Origin: an uncultured Bacilli bacterium
GTDB lineage: Bacteria > Bacillota_I > Bacilli_A > RF39 > UBA660
DNA: 7,908 nt
Direction: 5' to 3'
Assembly: GCA_949440065.1 (NCBI GenBank)
Contig: CASRZP010000065.1
Coordinates: 1-7,908 of the forward strand
Part shown: positions 1-4,615 of the stretch, piece by piece
Layout: each line of letters starts with the position of its first letter
How positions within the stretch are numbered: the stretch's first letter is position 1
Made by a program: the position numbers and the translations under genes
The notes under the pieces: model-generated
Told to the model about the DNA's origin: nothing
What the model saw: the letters and a program-made list of their open reading frames with translations, nothing else
Databases searched by the model: none

Positions 1-63
1 TAGTGATACACTATATTCGCTAGAGCATCCTCCAAATAGACAGGCAATGGTTAATTTGTTCAT
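1..63 (-). CDS. D-alanine:D-X ligase (Ddl/Van family), N-terminal 21 codons only
   Basis: The visible codons encode a start Met, a beta-strand (LTIACLF) and then FGGCSSEYSVSL, the N-terminal signature of ATP-grasp D-Ala-D-Ala, D-Ala-D-Lac and D-Ala-D-Ser ligases, which make the dipeptide end of peptidoglycan precursors in the cytosol. The Glu of SEY is at the position of the conserved Glu that binds the first D-Ala. From memory of the families, ordinary Ddl usually has EH or ER after Ser-x, VanA/VanB have EEHDVS, and VanC/E/G have EYxVSL. The Tyr therefore hints at a D-Ser-type (VanG-like) ligase. The start lies one base after the vanW-like stop, with AAGGAG ten bases upstream, so the two genes form an operon. 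Most of the protein is outside the window. The ligase family is fairly sure; the D-Ser specificity is only suggested. Confidence 0.8.
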   Translation of the reverse strand, partial: MNKLTIACLFGGCSSEYSVSL

Positions 64-64
64 G

Positions 65-901
65 TTAAACACTCTCCTTAATGGTAATATCTTTAGGTAA
101 TTCGTAAGTTACTTCAACTTCTTCGTCGTATAATTTTTCGCAAGATGTTTCTTCTTTGTTTTTTCTATTAGTAGTAATTCTTACGACTTCTACATGTTCA
201 TAAATTTTATCTTGCTTTTTTAAATAACAAAAATTCTCGTTGATAATTTCATATTGTAAATCAAATGGTTCATTGGCTAAGATTTTTCCATACATATATT
301 CATCATCAAAATCAATGACAATTTGAAAGGTGTAATTGGTATCATTTCTTACTTTTAAATCTTTCCATCCGCTATTAATGGTCGCATCAATTCCTTCTAA
401 AGCATCTTTATCAGGGTTAGGAAGTGATTTGACTTTATGTCCATGTCGTTCAAGAACGGTTAAGGGACTCATTAAGAATAAATAATAAAGCATATTGCTT
501 AAATGACATAGCCCTCCTCCTTTTTGTGGAACAATTTTACCATTGATTAAAATAAGCCCATCTTTAAACTTTCTTCCATGACGTCGTTCACATCTTCTAC
601 TTTTTTCTAACATTTGAGCAAATGAAAATATTTCCCCAGGATAAATAAGAAGATTCTTCATAGAATGACTAGCAATTTTTAAATTATCAATTTTATTCTT
701 TTGGTAAACAATATCATATCCTGAATGTTCGTTTACCATTAGTGTTTTTGTACTACTAACTTCATACGGTAATAAATCCCCTTGTTTTTTAGCATAATGA
801 TTATGGTCAAAGTGCAAACCTAATAAGTAAAATTGATTTCTTTGCCAAGCACGTAAGGGAATAATAAAAGGAAAAATTTCAGTAATTCTTTTTCTTGCCA
901 T
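65..901 (-). CDS. vanW: VanW family protein
   Basis: A 278-aa protein of the VanW family. These proteins occur in vanB- and vanG-type glycopeptide-resistance clusters and widely in other Bacillota; their biochemical role is not established. Numbered from the chosen start, diagnostic blocks are NLKIAS (about 73-78), PGEIFSF (88-94), GGGLCHLSN (128-136), ERHGH (151-155) and GIDAT plus DLKVRND (about 170-187). No signal peptide or clear membrane helix is visible. The frame is open to a GTG at 925, but that codon falls near the predicted transcript start, whereas ATG 901 has a GGAGG six bases upstream, so 901 is preferred. The length fits short VanW proteins that lack extra Ig or anchor domains. 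The ligase follows after one base, the vanW-vanG order of vanG clusters. Family assignment is confident; a role in vancomycin resistance is not shown, because related clusters are often silent or housekeeping in gut commensals. Confidence 0.9.
   Translation of the reverse strand: MARKRITEIFPFIIPLRAWQRNQFYLLGLHFDHNHYAKKQGDLLPYEVSSTKTLMVNEHSGYDIVYQKNKIDNLKIASHSMKNLLIYPGEIFSFAQMLEKSRRCERRHGRKFKDGLILINGKIVPQKGGGLCHLSNMLYYLFLMSPLTVLERHGHKVKSLPNPDKDALEGIDATINSGWKDLKVRNDTNYTFQIVIDFDDEYMYGKILANEPFDLQYEIINENFCYLKKQDKIYEHVEVVRITTNRKNKEETSCEKLYDEEVEVTYELPKDITIKESV
74..79 (-). promoter_or_regulatory. Ribosome binding site of the ligase gene
   Basis: AAGGAG lies inside the last codons of the VanW gene, ten bases before the ligase ATG at 63. 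It supports that start and suggests coupled expression of the two genes. Confidence 0.7.
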
Positions 902-907
902 AAATAC

Positions 908-912
908 CCTCC
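908..912 (-). promoter_or_regulatory. Ribosome binding site fixing the vanW start
   Basis: GGAGG is six bases upstream of ATG 901. It overlaps codons of the longer GTG-initiated frame, so it decides for the shorter 278-aa protein. Confidence 0.8.
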
Positions 913-929
913 ATTTTTTAAGCACTTCT

Positions 930-958
930 ATTGTAGCACTTAATTTTTCTATTGTAAA
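930..958 (-). promoter_or_regulatory. Sigma-A-type promoter of the vanW-ligase operon
   Basis: The minus strand reads TTTACA (953-958), 17 bases, then TACAAT (930-935), each one mismatch from consensus. The predicted transcript start is near 923, giving a leader of about 22 bases. It lies just downstream of the rpn terminator, so vanW and the ligase form their own unit. A direct repeat overlaps the promoter (see findings). Confidence 0.7.
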
Positions 959-970
959 TTATTCCACTAT

Positions 971-998
971 AGAAAAAGTAGAACTTTTCATTCTACTT
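971..998 (-). terminator. Intrinsic terminator after the rpn locus
   Basis: An 8-bp perfect stem AAGTAGAA/TTCTACTT (976-983 and 991-998) has a 7-base loop and is followed on the minus strand by TTTCT. It starts 19 bases after the stop of the small repeat protein. Confidence 0.7.
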
Positions 999-1017
999 AT
1001 CTAAAGACAGAACTTTA

Positions 1018-1293
1018 TTATTCACTACTTTTTAAATATTCTTCTACTTTTTCTTTTGTTAATCCAGTTAAATCAACAATAGAATTAATATCTAATTTAC
1101 TACTTAGACGCCTTATCATTTGTTCAATTCCTTGTTCAATTCCTTGTTCAATTCCTTGCTCTAACCCGTCTTTTAAGGCTTCTTCTTTGGCAAGAAAAAC
1201 TTCTTGTTCTCTCCATGCCAATTCTTTATCATATGACTCTCCAAAAAACTCATCAGTAGCTACTTCTAATGACTCATTAATATAATCATTCAT
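1018..1293 (-). CDS. Rpn C-terminal (RpnS-like) small repeat protein, possible antitoxin
   Basis: This 91-aa protein matches the variable C-terminal region of Rpn (recombination-promoting nuclease/putative transposase) proteins. Visible parts are an acidic N-terminal helix with ESYDKELA (19-26), four tandem tetrapeptides GLEQ-GIEQ-GIEQ-GIEQ (43-58), and a C-terminal SIVDLTGLTKEKVEEYL helix pair typical of the family. In characterised E. coli Rpn loci this domain is also made alone from an internal start and acts as antitoxin to the full nuclease; its tetrapeptide helix mediates dimerisation. Here it is a separate frame with ATG at 1293 and AAGGAG eight bases upstream. Reading upstream in its own frame gives IELGKGDKIM, which looks like the missing join to the nuclease, so the gene probably arose by breakage of a longer rpn gene. 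It lies 23 bases after the nuclease stop and is presumably co-transcribed. It could also be a non-functional remnant. Confidence 0.75.
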   Translation of the reverse strand: MNDYINESLEVATDEFFGESYDKELAWREQEVFLAKEEALKDGLEQGIEQGIEQGIEQMIRRLSSKLDINSIVDLTGLTKEKVEEYLKSSE

Positions 1294-1301
1294 AATCTTA
1301 T

Positions 1302-1307
1302 CTCCTT
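1302..1307 (-). promoter_or_regulatory. Ribosome binding site of the RpnS-like gene
   Basis: AAGGAG is eight bases before ATG 1293, inside the 23-base gap after the nuclease stop. In the antitoxin frame the same bases encode part of GKGD, a motif I expect in intact homologues, so the site would have been an internal ribosome binding site in an undivided gene. Confidence 0.65.
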
Positions 1308-1316
1308 TTCCTAGCT

Positions 1317-1931
1317 CTATAAATATCGCTCTACTTCACTCAATTCCTCTTTATTGTACCACTTCTTTTTTAAATTGGGTATATATATTTCAATAAAGAC
1401 TAATTTATCGTTATATATTTCTCCTGTGCTATCTTGATCACAATGAATATTAATAACTTCATCACGTCCTTCAAAGGCAAAGTTATTTATCGATATTTGA
1501 ATCACTTGCGTATAAACATAATCTTCTCCGCTTTGGTTTTTCTTAGCAAACAAACGATGAGCATATTCTTGATTTCGCTCCATAATATATGGCTTACTAT
1601 TATTATTAATTTCTAAATTAAGATAAGTTCCATTAATCATACCCACATAATCTGCTCGCTCTCCTTTATCTTTCATTTTTTCTTTATCTAGTTCATTCTT
1701 TCCTAGTTTTAACTTCTTCAATAAAGTTTCATAACTAACATCTAGAAAATAGGAAAACAACTTGCACGAATATTTCAAGCGATTCTCATTCATCATCATG
1801 GTTTTGAACATGGGATCGTACAAAAGTGTCACTTTCTTTCCTTGTTCTCTTTTTACTAGCTTAATACGATTTTTGGTATTAATTGCACGACTATAGATAC
1901 TTGGGTTATCTAAACCTTTAATTTTAATCAT
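1317..1931 (-). CDS. Rpn family PD-(D/E)XK nuclease domain, C-terminally truncated
   Basis: This 204-aa protein carries the nuclease domain of the Rpn/PDDEXK-type putative transposase family, cytosolic DNases linked to recA-independent recombination and, in E. coli, phage defence. Visible landmarks are YDPMFK (38-43, the family's DxxFK motif), RADYVG with D94, and LNLEINNN with E107 and N109 as the D...ExK-like active site. Asn in place of the usual Lys/Gln may be a clade feature or a defect. ERNQEYAHRLF (118-128) and VFIEIYIPN (178-186) complete the fold. Full family members are roughly 280-330 aa; this one stops at ERYL-TAG and lacks the C-terminal repeat domain, which follows in another frame at 1293. 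A net loss of 3n+1 bases near 1317 would explain the split. An AAAGGA site precedes ATG 1931. Family assignment is firm; activity is uncertain. Confidence 0.8.
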   Translation of the reverse strand: MIKIKGLDNPSIYSRAINTKNRIKLVKREQGKKVTLLYDPMFKTMMMNENRLKYSCKLFSYFLDVSYETLLKKLKLGKNELDKEKMKDKGERADYVGMINGTYLNLEINNNSKPYIMERNQEYAHRLFAKKNQSGEDYVYTQVIQISINNFAFEGRDEVINIHCDQDSTGEIYNDKLVFIEIYIPNLKKKWYNKEELSEVERYL

Positions 1932-1958
1932 AACATCATTCCTTTTCTATTGATTTTT

Positions 1959-1988
1959 TCATATGATTAAAGCGCTTTTTTTATATGA
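1959..1988. repeat. 30-bp imperfect palindrome at the rpn transcript start
   Basis: TCATAT and ATATGA outer arms (1959-1964, 1983-1988) flank a perfect AAAGCGCTTT core (1969-1978), centred between 1973 and 1974. The four bases between core and arm do not match on each side. It begins about two bases after the predicted rpn transcript start, so it could be an operator or a 5'-leader hairpin. Confidence 0.55.
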
Positions 1989-1996
1989 ATGATGCT

Positions 1997-2025
1997 AGAA
2001 TACCAAAGATAAAACCTTTTGTAAA
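1997..2025 (-). promoter_or_regulatory. Predicted promoter of the rpn locus
   Basis: TTTACA (2020-2025), 17-base spacer, TATTCT (1997-2002). The -35 matches 5/6 and the -10 4/6. The transcript would start near 1990, giving a leader of about 60 bases that contains the palindrome. Confidence 0.5.
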
Positions 2026-2052
2026 ACGCTACTTTAGCCTTTTTCTACCACC

Positions 2053-2103
2053 AAAAAAGAATAGATTTACCTTTTTCCTTAAAGGAATTTTCTAAATCTA
2101 TTC
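2053..2103 (-). terminator. Long hairpin with U-tail (second of two tandem terminators)
   Basis: An 11-bp perfect stem GAATAGATTTA/TAAATCTATTC (2059-2069 and 2093-2103) encloses a 23-base loop that holds a smaller TTCCT/AGGAA hairpin. TTTTTT (2053-2058) follows on the minus strand. It is probably a backup terminator between the Cys-rich gene and the rpn promoter. Confidence 0.55.
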
Positions 2104-2117
2104 CACTTACCTTTACT

Positions 2118-2142
2118 AAAAAAGGTTTTTTCAACCTTTTTT
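2118..2142 (-). terminator. Intrinsic terminator after the Cys-rich small protein gene
   Basis: A 10-bp stem AAAAAAGGTT/AACCTTTTTT (2118-2127 and 2133-2142) with a 5-base loop lies 8 bases after the stop codon. The A and T tracts are symmetrical, so it could act in both directions, although no plus-strand gene reaches it. Confidence 0.7.
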
Positions 2143-2150
2143 AAAAATTT

Positions 2151-2672
2151 TTATCCTCGTTTTAATATTCCATCCATAATCACATCTTTATCCACAAAAA
2201 ACGTATTTTCTATATAAAATTTTTGTCTTGCATTAAAAAAGTACTTTGCTAGATAAATCTTATCTAATGAATAATGAAATCCTTGTTTCTTTAAAAAATG
2301 ACAAGTAAACGTTTTGCACCCAATGTTTTTTATTTGACATCCCTTTTCCTTATCTAAATGTTCACATGTTCGATTATGGCGATAACTATGACAGCATCCA
2401 TTTAAATAAGTATCCTTCTTAATATTTTTTTCTATCATGTCACAACGTCTTTTACATAAACCATCATGAAAACCACAAATATTTTTCGTCTGAAACTCAT
2501 TATCTAAGTAATCACAAATCAAATCATATAAATAACTATATCGTTCTTTTTTATCTTCAACAGCTAAAATTTCATCTATCGCTTTCATTTTTTTCTCGAT
2601 ATCATCTTCCTGATTTTTTATTAAAAATGCTTTTGTTTTATCATAAATCTTTTGGTCTTTTTTACTTCTCAT
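2151..2672 (-). CDS. Cysteine-rich small protein of unknown function
   Basis: I do not recognise a named family. From the preferred start it is 173 aa, with a Lys-rich helical N-terminal third and a cysteine-rich core. Nine Cys fall in residues 66-124: C66, C73, C77, the pair C93-C94, C103, C112, C119 and C124, interspersed with His (SYRHNRTCEHL, HFL). C53 precedes them. Spacing such as GCC, TCEHL, KGC, GCKTFTC suggests a metal-binding (zinc or iron-sulphur) core rather than disulphides, because no signal peptide or membrane segment is present. The frame is open to an ATG at 2699, but ATG 2672 has AGGTGG five bases upstream and the longer start overlaps a promoter-like sequence, so 2672 is chosen. 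The gene lies between two terminators and is probably monocistronic. The C-terminus is helical and aromatic-rich. Coding status is confident; function is unknown. Confidence 0.75.
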   Translation of the reverse strand: MRSKKDQKIYDKTKAFLIKNQEDDIEKKMKAIDEILAVEDKKERYSYLYDLICDYLDNEFQTKNICGFHDGLCKRRCDMIEKNIKKDTYLNGCCHSYRHNRTCEHLDKEKGCQIKNIGCKTFTCHFLKKQGFHYSLDKIYLAKYFFNARQKFYIENTFFVDKDVIMDGILKRG

Positions 2673-2677
2673 TTTAA

Positions 2678-2683
2678 CCACCT
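2678..2683 (-). promoter_or_regulatory. Ribosome binding site deciding the start of the Cys-rich gene
   Basis: AGGTGG, one mismatch from AGGAGG, is five bases before ATG 2672. The upstream ATG at 2699 has no purine-rich site in front of it. Confidence 0.6.
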
Positions 2684-2689
2684 GGATAT

Positions 2690-2698
2690 ATTGTAACA
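2690..2698 (-). promoter_or_regulatory. Possible extended -10 promoter for the Cys-rich gene
   Basis: TGTTACAAT fits an extended -10 (TGnTATAAT-like), with TACAAT at 2690-2695. No good -35 is seen, and the predicted start near 2683 would leave a very short leader, so this call is weak. Confidence 0.3.
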
Positions 2699-2701
2699 TA
2701 G

Positions 2702-2722
2702 AAAAAAGAGTTTTTGCACTCT
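2702..2722 (-). terminator. Intrinsic terminator overlapping the stop of the 28-Cys protein
   Basis: AGAGT-GCAAAA-ACTCT (2707-2722) is followed on the minus strand by TTTTT. The 5-bp stem is weak but placed exactly at the gene end, starting within the TAG stop. Confidence 0.5.
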
Positions 2723-4610
2723 ATCTTCCGTGTTCTTCTAAATATACAGTACATGAATCTACATTTTTAGATGTATCACAAGTAGTAGAATCTAATTGAT
2801 TATTACATCCTACAAGCCCTGCTTTATTTAAGACATTATCTCCATACTTAGCAAGTTCTTCATGTAAGAAATTACTACTACATACACTTTGTCCTTTATC
2901 ATTGTAATAGCAATAATCATCATAACTTAAATAACTTCCACGGCTTCTGTTATATTGTCTAACTTTTCGCATGACATCAGGTGTTAAAGTGATTTCATAA
3001 TCTAAATCATTGGATGAATCATACTCACTATCAGATGTTCCATAAATTTTATATCCCTTTTCTTCTATTTCCTCGGTTAGGGTTACTGGTTTCACTGGAT
3101 AATCATCATCTTCTAAGAAGGTTGCTCCACAACTCCAATTCCATCTAGGTTCCCTATCATTGGGAAATACATCATTTAAATCAATAGACCTAAAGACATA
3201 TTGTACTCCACCTGATCCATCCTTACATTCATCTTCCATACAGAAAAATTTATTTTGTAATTTATAGGAACAATCTGCCTCTAAGTTTACTTTACAACTT
3301 CTACCAATGGAATTAGCACTTATTTTAATTCCATAACATCCATTTTGTGTCATCAAATCAGTATAATAATAGTTTCCACCTTTATGATAGTATGCTCGCT
3401 CATAAAAATCTAGTGAATTAATATTATAAACTACTTCACCTGTTCCTTTTTTGATGTATGGCGCTTTAATTATAAAAGCACCATTTTCATATTCTAGTTC
3501 TCCATACGTAAAATTCTCATCAAAATACTCTAACTGACCATAAGCAAAGGTATGTCCAATGTCTACACCATTTTGAATTTCTTCAATCGTTAAGCTTACT
3601 CTATTTGGATCTTTGGTAATGGTCGTACCTGAATATACTGGTTTAGTCAATTCAGGGTTTTTACATCTTGCAATTTCTGCATCAATTCTTTCTTTATTTC
3701 TTTTCCATTCTTCTAATTTTCTAACACGCTCTTCCCAAGCTCTGTGAGCGGACTCATAAGCAGAAGAATCATAAACAGAACGACAGTTACAAGAATAACT
3801 TCCACAGTCACAATAACTCATCTGACTAACTTTAGCACTTTCATCTACACCAGATGGTATCATACTAGGTTTAGCATTCCAAATAGATGTTTCATTTACC
3901 TCATTACTTTGAAAGAAACTACCTAATATTCCCCACGGTTTGATAATTGTATTAAAATAACTAGCATCAACACAGTGAGGTGCATTACCACCATTACCAC
4001 AAGTTCCTCCTGATGATCCAGGTCTTTTATTTCCACTGCTACCTGATGAACCAGAAGATCCTGAACTAGAGGAACCTCCACTTGGCTTACTACTGCCTGA
4101 TGATCCTGAACTTGAAGATCCTCCTCCTGAAGGTTTACTACTGCCTCCTGAAGGTTTACTAGACGGTGGATCATCGTCATCATCATCATCATCGTCATCA
4201 TCGTCATCATCATCAGATCCATAATAACAACTATCGCAACAAGTATCACATACTGTTCGATAATAATCACTCTTTTGTGGTTCTCTACCAGGTTCTGGAG
4301 GACGTGGTCCTGGATCTTCTGGATGATGCACCAATGTACAAACATAATCGGTTTCAATATGAAAAGGAAAAGCAAAACCTACTCCTGCTAATACTCCTTC
4401 ATCTCCTAAAACAGACCCAGGCATCACTAGTTTTGAGTTTTCTGTACATTCATAATGACAAGAATTATTAATATCCTCACGGTAAGAGCAAGAGTTGCTA
4501 ACATTTTCTCCACTACAAGTATTTTCACTATCACAAGAATCGGCTGCTAAAACTACACTAGGAAGTAAAAATACACTTAACCCTAACCATAATATTTTTT
4601 TCTTCATCAT
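2721..4610 (-). CDS. Secreted cysteine-rich surface protein with poly-Asp run and Ser/Gly linker
   Basis: A 629-aa exported protein of unknown function. A signal peptide (MMKKK, then hydrophobic 6-20) ends near VLA-A (20-23); no lipobox is seen. Four regions follow: an N-terminal Cys-rich domain (26-128) with CHYEC (51-55) and a CDTCCDSC cluster (121-128); 15 consecutive Asp (133-147); a Ser/Gly/Pro/Lys linker (148-203); and a large C-terminal domain with CDCGSYSCNC (267-276), a charged helix (about 283-316) and scattered Cys. There are 28 Cys in all, an even number compatible with disulphides, which is unusual for Bacillota. No LPxTG motif, C-terminal membrane helix or choline/SLH repeats are visible, so how it stays at the surface is unclear. 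It starts five bases after the 615-aa gene's stop. AGGTG sits 2 bases from ATG 4610 and 5 from ATG 4607, so the second ATG may be the real start. Confidence 0.85.
   Translation of the reverse strand: MMKKKILWLGLSVFLLPSVVLAADSCDSENTCSGENVSNSCSYREDINNSCHYECTENSKLVMPGSVLGDEGVLAGVGFAFPFHIETDYVCTLVHHPEDPGPRPPEPGREPQKSDYYRTVCDTCCDSCYYGSDDDDDDDDDDDDDDDPPSSKPSGGSSKPSGGGSSSSGSSGSSKPSGGSSSSGSSGSSGSSGNKRPGSSGGTCGNGGNAPHCVDASYFNTIIKPWGILGSFFQSNEVNETSIWNAKPSMIPSGVDESAKVSQMSYCDCGSYSCNCRSVYDSSAYESAHRAWEERVRKLEEWKRNKERIDAEIARCKNPELTKPVYSGTTITKDPNRVSLTIEEIQNGVDIGHTFAYGQLEYFDENFTYGELEYENGAFIIKAPYIKKGTGEVVYNINSLDFYERAYYHKGGNYYYTDLMTQNGCYGIKISANSIGRSCKVNLEADCSYKLQNKFFCMEDECKDGSGGVQYVFRSIDLNDVFPNDREPRWNWSCGATFLEDDDYPVKPVTLTEEIEEKGYKIYGTSDSEYDSSNDLDYEITLTPDVMRKVRQYNRSRGSYLSYDDYCYYNDKGQSVCSSNFLHEELAKYGDNVLNKAGLVGCNNQLDSTTCDTSKNVDSCTVYLEEHGR
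4002..4214 (-). repeat. Low-complexity tract: (GAY)15 microsatellite and Ser/Gly-rich linker repeats
   Basis: At 4170-4214, fifteen consecutive Asp codons (12 GAT, 3 GAC) form a trinucleotide repeat. At 4002-4169 the linker repeats SSKPSGG- and SSGSSG-like units. Unit lengths are multiples of three, so slippage would change linker length without breaking the frame. Confidence 0.85.
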
Positions 4611-4615
4611 CTCAC

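Noticed and set aside
901..925. GTG start at 925 for the VanW protein
   Set aside because: It coincides with the predicted transcript start and has no ribosome binding site, while ATG 901 has GGAGG six bases upstream.
1434..1616. Plus-strand open frame of 60 aa
   Set aside because: It lies antisense inside the Rpn nuclease gene, has no ribosome binding site that I can see, and its composition is that of a shadow frame.
1018..1931. Mobile element carrying the Rpn 'transposase'
   Set aside because: No terminal inverted repeats or target-site duplications were seen around the locus, and Rpn proteins are now viewed as nucleases rather than insertion-sequence transposases.
3744..4471. Overlapping open frames rich in His, Met, Val or Thr on both strands within the 28-Cys gene
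   Set aside because: They are shadows of the poly-Asp and Ser/Gly repeats (CAT/ATG runs in other frames). The frame with signal peptide and Cys pattern is the real gene.
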